Shown here: piece by piece, positions 1-9,854 of the stretch
Layout: each line of letters starts with the position of its first letter
How positions within the stretch are numbered: position 1 is the first letter of the stretch
NCBI RefSeq assembly: GCF_013391695.1
Contig: NZ_JACBGH010000001.1
Span: 558,001-622,000 of the forward strand
Reading direction: 5' to 3'
Length of the DNA: 64,000 nt
DNA from: Thiomicrorhabdus cannonii
Lineage (GTDB): Bacteria > Pseudomonadota > Gammaproteobacteria > Thiomicrospirales > Thiomicrospiraceae
Notes under the pieces: generated by a model
Databases searched by the model: none
Told to the model about the DNA's origin: nothing
What the model saw: the letters and a program-made list of their open reading frames with translations, nothing else
Program-made: the position numbers and the translations under genes

Positions 1-1361
1 GGGATCGGCAAGCCCTGTTTCACATTCAGGCCCTTGAAAATCTTGATGCCGACATCCACGTCATTCACCCCTTCCTCAACCGTATCGAGAAAGCTGTAAT
101 AACTCAGGTTACGCAGCTGCACCTCTTCAAAACCATTGCCGACGCCGATAAAGCGTTCTGCATGTCCAATATCGCTGTAGCAGCCGTTCTCGTAACGGTT
201 CACATAAGCAATCTGCGAAAAATTATTCGCAATCAACCAACCGAGCAGCGTCACCATTTCTTCCTGTGGCGCTGTCGCCCCCTTGTCCTGATTGCAGCTA
301 TTCAACGCCGCCGCCAGAGTTTGCTTCGCCTCGTTCTCAGGCAAGTTCAAGGTCGCCTGATAGAGCTGTGCGGTCTCCACATAACGGCTTAAGCACACCT
401 CGCCTCTGCCATTCGGAACATGTACCTTCAGACTGTCGTCATCCGTATTCAATCCGAGCAGCAGCGTTTGTACCGTCGAGCCGCAACCGAAGCGGTTCTC
501 GATCGCCTGTTTAAAATCGTTGAGTTTCTGTAAAGCCGCTTGCGCCGCTTTCTGGTCATCACTGCCATGTGCCGCACAGCCCTGATGGGACGGATCGGCT
601 TTTGAAAAGTGATAGACCGCAATTTTCAGATAACGTGTCGGTTCATCTGCCGCATTGGGCTTACCTTCACGAAATCGTGTGTGTTCTATAAATACCCAAT
701 TACGCACGCTTTCACTCACGTCGAACAGTGCGCCGGCGTGTGCCTTGCGTCTTGCCAGGGCATAAGGCAAGCGCAGCACGTAACTTAGAATGTGCGCCAA
801 ACGTCCGTCTGCACAAGGAGCAACCCCCACGGCGTGGAACCCGGCCTGTCTAAAAATACGTTCCGCCTCATGTTTTTTCTGACCCTCCAACGGGTCTTTA
901 ATAAAAAACTCTTCCGACATTCTCATAAACTGGGCAAAGAGGGTCTTTGCATACAGAACCTGAAAACCTATCTGCGACGGCATCTTCAATGCCGATAGCC
1001 AATCCTGTTCCGCCAAGCGCACACCCAACTTTGCAAACAGCTGTTGGTTAGCCCAACCGACAAAACCGCTCTGACTCTGCTGGGATAAAATCGCCTTCAA
1101 AACCGGTCCGATATCATCAAAACGCGATTTGACGGCCACTTCATACTGGCGCAGCCATTCGTTCTGTCGTTCATTCACCAAAACATGGGTGCCGGTCATT
1201 GACCAAGCCGTCTGCATGCTTTGCATTCCACCGTTCGCATCCACGTCCGCAGCGCCAGCCTGACTTCCATGAGCAGTTGAATCCTGCTGCCACTGCGGTT
1301 TGAACTCGATCGGCTTCCAAAACAATGACTTTTGACGATAATTACTTTTTGAACGATTCAT
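1..1361 (-). CDS. csoSCA: Carboxysome shell carbonic anhydrase CsoSCA, C-terminus beyond window
   Basis: Beta-type carbonic anhydrase of the alpha-carboxysome; it converts bicarbonate to CO2 inside the shell for RuBisCO. The frame opens with ATG at 1361 and stays open for 453 codons to the window edge, so the end is missing (the Halothiobacillus protein is about 514 residues). The zinc and active-site residues fit the family: C183 with D185 and R187 in APCADGR, H251 in VYHFSK and C262 in QGCAAHG; the C-H and H-C spacings match the known enzyme almost exactly. It is the fourth gene of cbbL-cbbS-csoS2-csoSCA, 28 bp after csoS2, with only a weak GGGTG ribosome site. A near copy (11/12) of the AACAGGCCGGGT repeat lies at 839-850. 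Identification is very firm. Confidence 0.95.
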   Translation of the reverse strand, partial: MNRSKSNYRQKSLFWKPIEFKPQWQQDSTAHGSQAGAADVDANGGMQSMQTAWSMTGTHVLVNERQNEWLRQYEVAVKSRFDDIGPVLKAILSQQSQSGFVGWANQQLFAKLGVRLAEQDWLSALKMPSQIGFQVLYAKTLFAQFMRMSEEFFIKDPLEGQKKHEAERIFRQAGFHAVGVAPCADGRLAHILSYVLRLPYALARRKAHAGALFDVSESVRNWVFIEHTRFREGKPNAADEPTRYLKIAVYHFSKADPSHQGCAAHGSDDQKAAQAALQKLNDFKQAIENRFGCGSTVQTLLLGLNTDDDSLKVHVPNGRGEVCLSRYVETAQLYQATLNLPENEAKQTLAAALNSCNQDKGATAPQEEMVTLLGWLIANNFSQIAYVNRYENGCYSDIGHAERFIGVGNGFEEVQLRNLSYYSFLDTVEEGVNDVDVGIKIFKGLNVKQGLPI

Positions 1362-1389
1362 CAAAACACCCAATTATTCAGTTACTTGT

Positions 1390-3366
1390 TTACGCTCTCG
1401 CGCCACCGGACAGAGTGACTTTCGCCCCCGTATCCGTGTTGCCGGATGACCCCGTAATCGGACTCATCGGCAATTCAAAATTGGCGCGTTTGAACTGACC
1501 GGCTCCCATCGGGGCCTGTCCTTTAGCGCCTCTGATCGAGGCGTTGCGCTGTGCCGCCCAAGGGCCGTCCGTACCGGTGACTTTGGAACCGCGATCCCAT
1601 CCGTCACCGGTAATTTTTGCTCCCTGATCCGCCACCGCTTCGGTCATGGCCACCGGCATCGTCGCTTGTCCGATGAGCGTCGGAAAATCCGACTCCCCCG
1701 GCATCGCGGCATTGCCCGTTTCACACACCATGGCCGTCTGGTCCGCACCCAGGTAAGGGTTGCCCGTTACCAGTTTGCAAGCGCCTTTCTGCGCACCGGT
1801 CAAGCCTTGCAGCCCCGGTTGAACCCCCGATATCGCAGGGTTTGCGCCTTGACGGCGACGTTGCTGCATTTCCGCTTGTCGCGGCGCGCTGCAACTTGCT
1901 GCCTGCTCAACCCCCACATAGGGCGTGCCCGTGACCGTCTGACAGGAACCAGCCTGACCGCCCGTCATATTCGACGTGCCGCCGCTGCGGTCACCGGTGA
2001 TCTTCTGCCCCTTCTGGGTGCCGGAAGCCACCACCTTGGTCGCGGTTTCCACCGCCGGCATTTGACACAGCACTTCGGCTTCTTCCGCACTTTGGTAACC
2101 CGTACCGGTCACCGCTTTGCAGCTGCCGCGCTCCGTGCCTGTCACCGCCTGTAGGCGTCCAACCTGCGTGCCCGTGGTATTGGTGCCTTTGGCGGTCTGC
2201 GAAGACACCACCTTTTGCGGCGTCTTGGCAGGTGTTTTCGGCTTGATCGTAATCGACTGCGATTGACGGCTCTCGCCTCCGGTCACCTTGCTCGCTTTCT
2301 GCTGGGACGGCTGCGACATGACCGAAAACCCCATCGGTTTCGACTTGGGAGCGGTCGCCCCGCAAAACATCTCGCTTTGATCGGCCGGCAAATACTCGGT
2401 GCCGGTGATCGCCGAGCAGCTGCCCGGTTCGTTTCCTGTCATCTTCTCGCTACGCCCGACCCCGGTTGAGCCGCTCACCACCAGACCACGCGTGGTCTGG
2501 GTTTGCGTTACCTTGGCCGGCATCGCGGAGGGTTTTGAGGCGCAACGCCCTGCAAACTCCTCGGACCCCAGATATTCGGTACCGCTCACCAACTGACAAG
2601 CGCCCGTTTCAGCCCCGGTCATTTTCTGCTTGCCTTGACCGACCAGCGTTCCCGACACAGTCTGACCGCTTAAAGTCTGCGATTCGCCGACCTTTTGCGG
2701 TGCCGTCTCATTGCTTCTCGCCTGTCGGCTGGGACGCTTCATCCCGGTCGAACAGGTCTTGCCGCGGCTGCAGCGTTCGGCGCGCACCTGTTTGGCAATC
2801 TCGCGTGTCGAGGCATCCGGATTGGCCAGTTTGGCTTTGGCGCCCGACTGGCTCGACCCTTTGGACTTGTACGCCTCCTGGGCGATTTTGCCTTTGGCCT
2901 GCGCCTGGCGATACGCCTTCGACTGAAGACGACCGCTCGGCTGAACGGCTGCCACCTCGGGCTTCACGGCGATACGGCGATCCTGGCGGCTTGCCGGTTT
3001 CTCCGTCTTAACCTGACGAACCTCGATAATCGGCTCTTCCGGCTTCTGCTTCGCTTTTGCCTTAGGGTGAGGCATGGGCTTGGCCGACTCGACGCCACCC
3101 TTGCCGTTCTTCTGCTGCTGTCTTTTCAATCTCGCCGCTTCACGTCCGGCTGCCGACGCCACCGGGGCGGCAACAACCGAAACCTGACGACGAGCGGACG
3201 GTTCAGAAGGCTCGAAAGAAGAAGCCACGACAACAGGTTCAGCGACGGCTGCAGCGCTTCTTGGCACTGTAGGCGCTGCCGTGGGCTGCGCACCTTTTCC
3301 GTTCACCTGAGCTTTACGGCGCGCAATGGCCGCTGCTCGACCGCTTTGAGCATTGTTTGCACTCAT
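1390..3366 (-). CDS. csoS2: Carboxysome assembly scaffold CsoS2
   Basis: Intrinsically disordered scaffold that links RuBisCO to the alpha-carboxysome shell. Three regions are visible. The N-terminal part (about 1-210) is Ala/Lys/Arg-rich with four RuBisCO-binding type repeats (around AIARRKAQ, AARLKRQ, KAYRQAQ, AKQVRAER). The middle part (about 220-560) holds repeats built on MTG...G.C..VTGT.Y with paired cysteines. The C-terminal part ends in the conserved tail ITGSSGNTDTG...SGGARA. A strong AGGAGG precedes ATG 3366. At 658 residues it is clearly shorter than the 869-residue Halothiobacillus protein. Some csoS2 genes make a short form by -1 frameshifting; I did not see an obvious slippery heptamer here, but did not search exhaustively. 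Confidence 0.95.
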   Translation of the reverse strand: MSANNAQSGRAAAIARRKAQVNGKGAQPTAAPTVPRSAAAVAEPVVVASSFEPSEPSARRQVSVVAAPVASAAGREAARLKRQQQKNGKGGVESAKPMPHPKAKAKQKPEEPIIEVRQVKTEKPASRQDRRIAVKPEVAAVQPSGRLQSKAYRQAQAKGKIAQEAYKSKGSSQSGAKAKLANPDASTREIAKQVRAERCSRGKTCSTGMKRPSRQARSNETAPQKVGESQTLSGQTVSGTLVGQGKQKMTGAETGACQLVSGTEYLGSEEFAGRCASKPSAMPAKVTQTQTTRGLVVSGSTGVGRSEKMTGNEPGSCSAITGTEYLPADQSEMFCGATAPKSKPMGFSVMSQPSQQKASKVTGGESRQSQSITIKPKTPAKTPQKVVSSQTAKGTNTTGTQVGRLQAVTGTERGSCKAVTGTGYQSAEEAEVLCQMPAVETATKVVASGTQKGQKITGDRSGGTSNMTGGQAGSCQTVTGTPYVGVEQAASCSAPRQAEMQQRRRQGANPAISGVQPGLQGLTGAQKGACKLVTGNPYLGADQTAMVCETGNAAMPGESDFPTLIGQATMPVAMTEAVADQGAKITGDGWDRGSKVTGTDGPWAAQRNASIRGAKGQAPMGAGQFKRANFELPMSPITGSSGNTDTGAKVTLSGGARA

Positions 3367-3432
3367 GCTAAAGCCTCCTATAGTCTTTCTAACTCGTTAA
3401 TCACTCGTGGATTCGTGTACTACGCGGCACTA

Positions 3433-3774
3433 TCACATGCCGCGCGGACGGTAAACCACGAAGTTGTGACCTTGACACTGGGTGTAGTTGTCATAGCCGA
3501 TCAGACGGATCAAGTGGTTTGGATACGCCGAACGGCAGGCATCCAGCTCTCTCAATACTTCATTCGGGTCACGCGTACCGAACATCGGCAATTTCCACAT
3601 TCCCCAGTAATGCGCCGATGCGCTTTCCGGTGCTTCGTGCTCAAGAGCCGGTGTCCAACCCTGGTTGATGATGTAGACGATCTGGTCGTAGATCTCATCC
3701 GCGCTCAATTCAGGAAGGAAAGAGAAAGTCTCTAACGTGTGCTTTGTACGATAGTCATCAGATTGAATTGACAT
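3433..3774 (-). CDS. cbbS: RuBisCO small subunit, form IA
   Basis: Small subunit of the L8S8 ribulose-1,5-bisphosphate carboxylase. The 113-residue length and motifs match the carboxysomal form IAc family: [17 protein letters not shown] near the N-terminus, [12 protein letters not shown] in the middle and the C-terminal [15 protein letters not shown] lies 7 bp before the ATG. It sits 47 bp after cbbL and 66 bp before csoS2, on the same strand, so it is co-transcribed with the carboxysome operon. Confidence 0.96.
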   Translation of the reverse strand: MSIQSDDYRTKHTLETFSFLPELSADEIYDQIVYIINQGWTPALEHEAPESASAHYWGMWKLPMFGTRDPNEVLRELDACRSAYPNHLIRLIGYDNYTQCQGHNFVVYRPRGM

Positions 3775-3821
3775 CTTTATCTCCTTATCATTTTTAGGAT
3801 TCTGTTAGTACGGAAGTGCGA

Positions 3822-5237
3822 TTACTTCACATCCAATTTGTCAACCGTGTCGAACTCAAACTTGATCTCTTTCCAAGTTTCAAGAGCAACCGCCAGTTCT
3901 TTGCTGTGACGGGCCGCATCTCGCAAGATGTCCCCACCTTCTCTTTCCAGATCACGTCCTTCGTTACGCGCCTTAACACAGGCTTCCAACGCCACACGGT
4001 TAGCTGCGGCACCGGCGGCGTTACCGCCCGGGTGACCTTGTGTACCGCCACCGAACTGCAGCACCGAATCATCGCCGAAGATATTCACCAGCGCCGGCAT
4101 GTGCCATACGTGGATACCACCGGAAGCAACCGCCATCACGCCCGGCATGGAGCCCCAATCCTGATCGAAGAATACGCCGCGTGAACGGTCTTCCGGAACA
4201 AACGATTCGCGCAGCTGATCAACGAAACCTAAGGTCGAGGCGCGATCGCCTTCCAACTTGCCCACAACCGTCCCCGTATGCAGGTGGTCACCGCCCGACA
4301 GACGCAGACACTTCGCCAAGACGCGGAAGTGGATACCGTGCATCGGGTTACGGTCGATTACGGCGTGCATGGCGCGGTGAATGTGCAGCAACATGCCATT
4401 GTCACGACACCAGTTGGCCAGTGTGGTGTTGGCGGTAAAACCGGCAGTCAAGAAGTCGTGCATGATGATCGGCTGACCCAGATCTTTCGCAAACTGCGCA
4501 CGCTTGAGCATCTCTTCCACCGTACCGGCGGTCACGTTCAGGTAGTGGCCCTTACGCTCGCCCGTTTCGCGGGTTGCCTTGTCGACGGCTTCTGCCACGA
4601 ACTCAAAGCGGTTCTGCCAGCGCTGGAAAGGCTGGGAGTTGATGTTCTCGTCATCCTTGGTCAAATCCAGACCGCCGCGAAGACACTCATAAACCGCACG
4701 ACCATAGTTCTTGGCAGACAGACCGAGTTTCGGCTTGATGGTACAACCCAGCATCGGACGGCCGTATTTGTTCAGCTTGTCACGCTCAACCTGAATCCCC
4801 GATGGCGGACCGCCGCAGGTTTTGATGAACGCGATCGGGAAGCGGATGTCCTCCAGACGCAGCGAACGCACCGCCTTGAATCCAAAAACGTTACCCACCA
4901 GAGAGGTCAGAACGTTAACGACCGAACCTTCTTCAAAAAGATCCAGCGGATAGGCGATAAACGCGTAGAATGCTTTGCTGTCCCCCGGCACGTCTTCGAT
5001 GCGGTAGGCGCGACCTTTGTAGAATTCCATGTCGGTCAACAAATCGGTCCAAACCGTCGTCCAGGTTCCGGTTGACGATTCGGCGGCGACGGCGGCGGCG
5101 GCTTCTTCACGCGGCACCCCTTCCTGAGGAACCACCTTGAAACACGCCAATAAATCTGTATCCAGCGGGGTGTAGTCTGGAGTCCAATAAGTCAGCTGGT
5201 AATCTTGTACACCAGCGTTAAACGTTTTACTTGCCAT
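3822..5237 (-). CDS. cbbL: RuBisCO large subunit, form IA
   Basis: Catalytic subunit of ribulose-1,5-bisphosphate carboxylase/oxygenase. Key sites are intact: active-site lysine K168 in [10 protein letters not shown], carbamylated K194 with metal ligands D196 and E197 in [10 protein letters not shown], loop-6 lysine in [11 protein letters not shown], and [11 protein letters not shown]. The frame is open to 5297, but ATG 5237 is the real start: it is preceded by GGAGAGC, begins with [10 protein letters not shown] as in the family, and gives the usual 471 residues. First gene of the carboxysome operon; its promoter and palindrome lie about 110-135 bp upstream. No cbbR regulator gene is adjacent. 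Confidence 0.97.
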   Translation of the reverse strand: MASKTFNAGVQDYQLTYWTPDYTPLDTDLLACFKVVPQEGVPREEAAAAVAAESSTGTWTTVWTDLLTDMEFYKGRAYRIEDVPGDSKAFYAFIAYPLDLFEEGSVVNVLTSLVGNVFGFKAVRSLRLEDIRFPIAFIKTCGGPPSGIQVERDKLNKYGRPMLGCTIKPKLGLSAKNYGRAVYECLRGGLDLTKDDENINSQPFQRWQNRFEFVAEAVDKATRETGERKGHYLNVTAGTVEEMLKRAQFAKDLGQPIIMHDFLTAGFTANTTLANWCRDNGMLLHIHRAMHAVIDRNPMHGIHFRVLAKCLRLSGGDHLHTGTVVGKLEGDRASTLGFVDQLRESFVPEDRSRGVFFDQDWGSMPGVMAVASGGIHVWHMPALVNIFGDDSVLQFGGGTQGHPGGNAAGAAANRVALEACVKARNEGRDLEREGGDILRDAARHSKELAVALETWKEIKFEFDTVDKLDVK

Positions 5238-5344
5238 AGATGCTCTCCTTGTTTGTGGAGTTGAAATAAATTCAAGTGCAATGTTATGGACAGGCAAAGC
5301 TATTGACTAATTGAAAGAGATGATAGAAAAGATTGAGCAATCTC

Positions 5345-5373
5345 TATATATATGGCTGTTCAGGCCTGAACAA
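5345..5373 (-). promoter_or_regulatory. Probable sigma-70 promoter of the cbbLS-cso operon
   Basis: Read on the minus strand there is TTGTTC (5368-5373), a 17-bp spacer and TATATA (5345-5350), placing transcription start near 5338 with a leader of about 100 nt before cbbL. The -35 hexamer and spacer overlap a perfect palindrome (5357-5372). This is the only good promoter match I see in the gap; function is inferred. Confidence 0.6.
5357..5372. promoter_or_regulatory. 16-bp perfect palindrome in the cbbL promoter (candidate operator)
   Basis: TGTTCAGGCCTGAACA is a perfect inverted repeat lying across the -35/spacer of the likely cbbL promoter. Its arms contain a T-N11-A pattern, the general form of LysR-type boxes such as those bound by CbbR, but any palindrome of this size can show that. 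The position suits a repressor or a regulator acting over the promoter. Confidence 0.45.
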
Positions 5374-5427
5374 TTAAAAGATAAGATATTGAAATACAAG
5401 ATAAAAATAAAACCATAGGGTTTTATT

Positions 5428-5457
5428 AAAAAACCCCGATCCGGGAGTCGATCGGGG
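5428..5457 (-). terminator. Rho-independent terminator after rfbB
   Basis: An 8-bp GC-rich stem (CCCCGATC / GATCGGGG, 5434-5457) is followed on the minus strand by a run of six T. It lies about 105 bp after the rfbB stop codon and just before the cbbL promoter, insulating the rhamnose operon from the carboxysome operon. Confidence 0.8.
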
Positions 5458-5562
5458 CTGATTTTCTGCAAAAATTTGCGGTTTTAATGAAACTTGACAG
5501 GCTAAAACGTCAAAAATCAGCGGCTGCCGGATTGCATTAACATCCGAAAAACATACTGACTA

Positions 5563-6600
5563 TTACGCAATACTCTGGCACCAGTCGAGATGGTTCAGAT
5601 ACCATTGCACCGTTTTGCGGAGTCCCGATTCAAAACTTTCGTCTGGCGTCCACCCCAGTTCGTTTTGCATTTTGCGAGCATCAATCGCATAACGTCGGTC
5701 ATGCCCGGGTCGGTCGGCCACATGGGTGATGAGGTTGGCGTAAGATTCGGCCTGTGGCTTCAGCTCATCCAGAATGGCACAAATGCTTTTAACCACCTCG
5801 ATATTCTGTTTTTCATTGTGCCCGCCGATATTGTAGGTTTCGCCGACCTTGCCCTGCATGGCCACCAACAGCAGCGCCCGCGCATGGTCTTCCACATAGA
5901 GCCAGTCGCGGATTTGATCGCCCTTGCCGTAAACCGGCAAAGGCTTGCCTTGCAACGCATTCAAAATCATCAACGGAATCAGTTTTTCGGGGAAATGATA
6001 GGGGCCGTAGTTATTGGAACAGTGAGTGACAAGTATCGGCAAACCGTAGGTTCGATGCCAGGCGCGCACCAGATGGTCGGACGCGGCTTTACTCGCCGAA
6101 TAAGGCGAGCTTGGCGCATAGGCGGCGTGTTCGTCGAACAGCGGCAATTCAGCGGTATTTTCGATCTCATCCGGGTGCGGCAAATCGCCGTAGACTTCGT
6201 CGGTGGAAACGTGATGAAAGCGGAAATTGGCTTTTGCTTCGCCCTCCAAGCCCGCCCAGTACGCCCGTGCCTGCTCCAACAACGTATAAGTACCGACGAT
6301 ATTGGTTTGAATAAACTCGGCAGGCCGGGTAATCGATCGGTCCACATGCGACTCCGCCGCCAGGTGCATCACGATGTCGGGCCGATAATGGTTGAACACG
6401 CGCTTCATCTCCGCCGCATCGCAGATATCGACCTGCTCAAACGCATAACGCGCACTGCCGCTGACCGAATTTAACGATTCGAGATTGCCGGCATAGGTGA
6501 GTTTGTCCACATTGACCACAGCATGCTCGGTGTCATGAATCAGATGACGTACCAGCGCACTACCGATAAAGCCGGCACCGCCGGTCACCAGAATCTTCAT
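5563..6600 (-). CDS. rfbB: dTDP-glucose 4,6-dehydratase
   Basis: Second enzyme of dTDP-L-rhamnose synthesis: converts dTDP-glucose to the 4-keto-6-deoxy sugar using bound NAD. Short-chain dehydrogenase fold with GGAGFIGS at the N-terminus, the family STDEVYGDL segment, catalytic YSASK and the [14 protein letters not shown] motif. 345 residues is normal. ATG 6600 is chosen because it begins [13 protein letters not shown] and overlaps the rfbD stop in an ATGA, implying translational coupling; the frame is open further upstream inside rfbD. Last gene of rfbA-rfbC-rfbD-rfbB. A diverged repeat copy (15/17) lies at 6314-6330. Confidence 0.95.
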   Translation of the reverse strand: MKILVTGGAGFIGSALVRHLIHDTEHAVVNVDKLTYAGNLESLNSVSGSARYAFEQVDICDAAEMKRVFNHYRPDIVMHLAAESHVDRSITRPAEFIQTNIVGTYTLLEQARAYWAGLEGEAKANFRFHHVSTDEVYGDLPHPDEIENTAELPLFDEHAAYAPSSPYSASKAASDHLVRAWHRTYGLPILVTHCSNNYGPYHFPEKLIPLMILNALQGKPLPVYGKGDQIRDWLYVEDHARALLLVAMQGKVGETYNIGGHNEKQNIEVVKSICAILDELKPQAESYANLITHVADRPGHDRRYAIDARKMQNELGWTPDESFESGLRKTVQWYLNHLDWCQSIA

Positions 6601-7493
6601 ACCCGCTCTCCCAAAGTCATTTCTCCCAGAGCTTGCAAACACATTTTCAGAGAATCGCGCCAATACGGAATCTGCAAATCAAAATCGCACTTGATTTTCG
6701 CTTTGTCGAGCACGCTGTAATGCGGGCGTTTGGCGGGCGTGGGATACTCCGTGGATGCAATCGGCTTCACCGCAACCGCCAACCCGGCCTGTTCAAAAAC
6801 CGCCTGCGCAAAATCAAACCATGAAGCCACACCTTCATTGCTGTAATGGTAGATTTGCGAGAGCCTTTCCGCCTCGCCGAAACGGGCTTTTTCAATCATC
6901 TGCAAAACGGCACAGGCCAGATCCCGCGCATAGGTGGGCGAACCGATCTGATCGCACACCACTTGCACCGCGCCTTGCGCTCTGCCCAGACGCAGCATTG
7001 TTTTTACAAAATTGCTACCGTATTCCGAATAGAGCCAGCCGGTGCGAACCACCCAGGCATTTTGCGGCATCTGCTTCAATACCAGCTGCTCGGCTTTCAA
7101 CTTGGTGAAGCCGTAGTGATTCAGCGGGTCGGTTTTGGCGTTCTCATCATAAGGCTGGCCGGCTTTGCCGTTAAACACGTAATCGGTCGAAATCTGGATG
7201 AGGCTGGCGTGTTTCTGTTTGACCGCCCTCACAATAAACTTCAGAGCGCGGTAATTCACATCGGAGGCCTGTTCGACCTCGCTTTCGGCGCGGTCTACCA
7301 CCGTATAGGCCGCACAATTGATCACCACATCAAAGTCATAGCGCAACAACGTCGCTTCGATGCTACCCGGCCTGCTCAAATCCAACGCATCGCGCCCCAC
7401 AAAGGTCAGCGATAAATCCGCAAACTGCGGCGCCACGGCTTGCAGACTGCGCCCCAACTGGCCGTTTTTACCGATCACCAGCACCTTAAGCAT
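6597..7493 (-). CDS. rfbD: dTDP-4-dehydrorhamnose reductase
   Basis: Last step of dTDP-L-rhamnose synthesis, NAD(P)H reduction of the 4-keto group. The protein shows the dinucleotide motif GKNGQLG, the STDYVFNG segment and the catalytic YGFTKLK (YxxxK). ATG 7493 begins [14 protein letters not shown] and overlaps the end of rfbC by 8 bp; a longer upstream frame would lie inside rfbC. 298 residues, normal. It carries one exact 12-mer repeat core at 6782-6793 and one near copy at 7365-7376. Confidence 0.94.
   Translation of the reverse strand: MLKVLVIGKNGQLGRSLQAVAPQFADLSLTFVGRDALDLSRPGSIEATLLRYDFDVVINCAAYTVVDRAESEVEQASDVNYRALKFIVRAVKQKHASLIQISTDYVFNGKAGQPYDENAKTDPLNHYGFTKLKAEQLVLKQMPQNAWVVRTGWLYSEYGSNFVKTMLRLGRAQGAVQVVCDQIGSPTYARDLACAVLQMIEKARFGEAERLSQIYHYSNEGVASWFDFAQAVFEQAGLAVAVKPIASTEYPTPAKRPHYSVLDKAKIKCDFDLQIPYWRDSLKMCLQALGEMTLGERV
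6782..6793 (-). repeat. Uptake-sequence-like repeat, core copy in rfbD
   Basis: Exact 12-mer AACAGGCCGGGT on the minus strand inside rfbD, where it encodes part of EQAGL. The 5' extension differs from the long form. One of 11 exact cores in the window. Confidence 0.6.
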
Positions 7494-8061
7494 GGGATTT
7501 CGCACCGTATTCAAACGCCTTTGGCAAACTCAACAGGCCGGGTTGATGGCGATCCTTGGCGGACAATATCAGAGCGTTTGCGGGAAGTCGCCAATCAATC
7601 TGCAAAGCCGGATCATCGTAAGCCAAGCCGCGCTCGTGCTCGGGTGCATAGTAGTGATCAACCTTATAAGCGACAATGGCCGTTTCGCTCAACACCACAA
7701 AGCCATGCGCAAACCCTTCCGGCACAAACAGCTGCTGTTTGTTTTCGCCGCTCAACTCGGTGGACACATGCTGCCCGAACGTCGGGCTGCCGTGGCGAAT
7801 GTCCACCGCAATGTCCAGCACCTTGCCTGCCACCACCCGCACCAGTTTATTTTGGGCATAGGGCGGCAGTTGATAATGCAAACCGCGCAACACGCCATAG
7901 GACGACTTGGATTCATTGTCCTGACAGAAATTCACCTGATAACCGATCGCCTCTGCCAACCGGTCCTGACGGAAGGTTTCCACAAAATAGCCGCGTGCGT
8001 CGCCCAATACCTGCGGCTTAATCAATACGACCTCGGGAATGGCCTGTCTGATAAACTCCAC
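7486..8061 (-). CDS. rfbC: dTDP-4-dehydrorhamnose 3,5-epimerase
   Basis: Cupin-fold epimerase acting between RfbB and RfbD. Typical motifs are RGLHYQ with the catalytic histidine, VRVVAGKVLDIAVDIR, and FVPEGFAHGFVVLSE. 191 residues, slightly longer than the common 180-185. The start is GTG at 8061, sharing one base with the TAG of rfbA and preceded by GGGAGG, so it is translationally coupled. A full 17-nt copy of the uptake-like repeat lies near its 3' end. Confidence 0.95.
   Translation of the reverse strand: MEFIRQAIPEVVLIKPQVLGDARGYFVETFRQDRLAEAIGYQVNFCQDNESKSSYGVLRGLHYQLPPYAQNKLVRVVAGKVLDIAVDIRHGSPTFGQHVSTELSGENKQQLFVPEGFAHGFVVLSETAIVAYKVDHYYAPEHERGLAYDDPALQIDWRLPANALILSAKDRHQPGLLSLPKAFEYGAKSHA
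7527..7543 (+). repeat. Uptake-sequence-like repeat, full copy in rfbC
   Basis: Exact AACTCAACAGGCCGGGT inside rfbC; on the coding strand it specifies part of QPGLLSL. The reading frame used differs from the copy in rlmJ (TQQAG), so conservation is at the DNA level. Confidence 0.65.
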
Positions 8062-8945
8062 TAAAGCCTCCCTTCCTGCGCCCTTTTTAACAGATATTGG
8101 CCGTACTGGTTTTTGGCCAACGGCTCGGCTAGCGCCATCAACTGCGCCTGGCTGATATAGCCCATTTCAAAAGCGATCTCTTCCAAACAGGCCACTTTCA
8201 GCCCCTGACGTTTTTCAATCACCTCGATAAACATCGAGGCCTCCAGCAGACTCTCATGCGTGCCCGTATCCAGCCAGGCAAAGCCGCGCCCCAGGGTTTC
8301 AAGCTGCAAACGCCCTTCCGCCAGATAGCGCTGATTGACATCGGTGATCTCCAGTTCACCCCGTTTGGACGGCTTGACGGCGGCGGCTTTCTGCAACACA
8401 TCGTTGGGGTAAAAATACAGTCCGGTCACCGCATAACCCGACTTGGGCTGCAACGGCTTTTCTTCGATCGACACCACCTTACCGGCGGCGTCAAACTCCG
8501 CCACACCGTAACGCTCGGGGTTCTGCACGTGATAGCCGAAAATGGTCGCCTGGTTTTGGGTTTTGACACCTTGCACGGCACGCTGCAAGAGCTTGCGCAA
8601 TTCGTGTCCGTAATAGATATTGTCGCCCAGAATCAGGCAGACATCGTCCTCCCCCACAAACTCCCTGCCCAGAATAAAGGCCTGCGCAATGCCGTCCGCC
8701 GACGGCTGCACCACATACTCAAACCGAAGCCCCAGCTCCGAGCCGTCGCCCAGCAGACGCTGAAAACCGGCCTGGTCTTCCGGCGTGGTGATAATCAGAA
8801 TATCGCGAATCCCGGCCAGCATCAGCACCGACAGCGGATAGTAGATCATCGGCTTGTCGTAAATCGGCACCAACTGCTTCGACACGCCTCTAGTCAACGG
8901 ATACAAGCGCGTTCCGGTGCCGCCGGCTAAAACAATTCCTTTCAC
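8061..8945 (-). CDS. rfbA: Glucose-1-phosphate thymidylyltransferase
   Basis: First enzyme of dTDP-L-rhamnose synthesis: dTTP plus glucose-1-phosphate gives dTDP-glucose. The nucleotidyltransferase signature [13 protein letters not shown] with [18 protein letters not shown] opens the protein, followed by LGDNIYYG and, near 170-200, [16 protein letters not shown]-like family sequence. 294 residues, typical. First gene of the rhamnose operon; no sugar transferase follows, so the rhamnose is probably used by enzymes encoded elsewhere. Confidence 0.96.
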   Translation of the reverse strand: MKGIVLAGGTGTRLYPLTRGVSKQLVPIYDKPMIYYPLSVLMLAGIRDILIITTPEDQAGFQRLLGDGSELGLRFEYVVQPSADGIAQAFILGREFVGEDDVCLILGDNIYYGHELRKLLQRAVQGVKTQNQATIFGYHVQNPERYGVAEFDAAGKVVSIEEKPLQPKSGYAVTGLYFYPNDVLQKAAAVKPSKRGELEITDVNQRYLAEGRLQLETLGRGFAWLDTGTHESLLEASMFIEVIEKRQGLKVACLEEIAFEMGYISQAQLMALAEPLAKNQYGQYLLKRAQEGRL

Positions 8946-9123
8946 GCTAACCTCTCCTGCACAGCGTCCATCCCGGTTGGATAATGCATGAATTATAAAA
9001 GGTTGTGGCCGTTTTCATCCAAAAATCAACCCGTTCGCGACAAGCCGGTTTCAAAACCACAAACAACCAGCGGCATGGCCGATAAAAATTGCTATACTCA
9101 ATTTGCAATAGAAGGACAACCCC

Positions 9124-9849
9124 GTGAATCCATCAAGCACCAGCCAATCCGTTGTATTTCATGTTCATGACGTCACCAAAACTTACCAGATGGGCGAGGT
9201 TCAGGTGCATGCGCTGCGCGGTATCGAGCTTGATCTCTATCAGGGCGAGTTGGCGGTTTTACTGGGCGCGTCCGGCAGCGGCAAATCCACCTTATTGAAC
9301 ATTCTCGGCGGGCTCGACACGCCGACAAGCGGTCAGGTGTTATATGGTGCGCATGACCTGACGCAAGCCAGCGAAAGCCAGCTGACCGAATACCGCCGCT
9401 ACCATGTCGGTTTCGTCTTCCAGTTTTACAACCTCATTCCGAGTCTCACGGCACGCGAAAACGTCGCCGTGGTGACCGAAATTGCCAGAAATCCCATGCC
9501 GCCCGAAGAGGCGCTGGCGCTGGTGGGTCTGGGCGAACGCCTCAACCACTTTCCCGCCCAGCTCTCCGGCGGCGAGCAGCAGCGCGTGGCCATCGCCCGC
9601 GCCATCGCCAAAAATCCCGACGTATTGCTGTGCGACGAACCCACCGGCGCGCTCGATTCGCAAACCGGCATTCTGGTGCTCGAAGCCCTGCAGCAAGTCA
9701 ACAAAACGCTGGGCACCACCACCGCCATCATTACCCATAACGCTGGCATTGCGCAGATGGCCGACCGGGTCATCCACCTGGCAGACGGCCGCATTACCGA
9801 CATTCACCGCAATGCATCGCGCGTTGATCCGCGTGAATTGAGCTGGTAG
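9124..9849 (+). CDS. ABC transporter ATP-binding protein (LolD/MacB type)
   Basis: ATPase of a three-gene ABC exporter. Visible motifs: Walker [11 protein letters not shown] (about residue 45), Q-loop [13 protein letters not shown], signature [14 protein letters not shown], Walker [13 protein letters not shown] and switch histidine ITHN. 241 residues. GTG start at 9124 with GAAGGA 8 bp upstream. The permease starts 5 bp after its stop, followed by a fusion protein, so the three form one operon. The divergent gap to rfbA (178 bp) must hold both promoters; TATACT at 9094-9099 is a possible -10 for this operon without a convincing -35. Substrate unknown. Confidence 0.9.
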   Translation: MNPSSTSQSVVFHVHDVTKTYQMGEVQVHALRGIELDLYQGELAVLLGASGSGKSTLLNILGGLDTPTSGQVLYGAHDLTQASESQLTEYRRYHVGFVFQFYNLIPSLTARENVAVVTEIARNPMPPEEALALVGLGERLNHFPAQLSGGEQQRVAIARAIAKNPDVLLCDEPTGALDSQTGILVLEALQQVNKTLGTTTAIITHNAGIAQMADRVIHLADGRITDIHRNASRVDPRELSW

Positions 9850-9854
9850 CCGTC

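Noticed and set aside
1666-3735. Long open frames on the plus strand opposite csoS2 and cbbS
   Set aside because: They mirror the repeat-rich, GC-rich csoS2 coding strand, have no family resemblance or ribosome sites, and csoS2 is unmistakable.
8988-9170. 60-codon open frame in the rfbA-ABC divergent gap
   Set aside because: Overlaps the ABC start in another frame, has no ribosome site, and leaves no space for the promoters needed.
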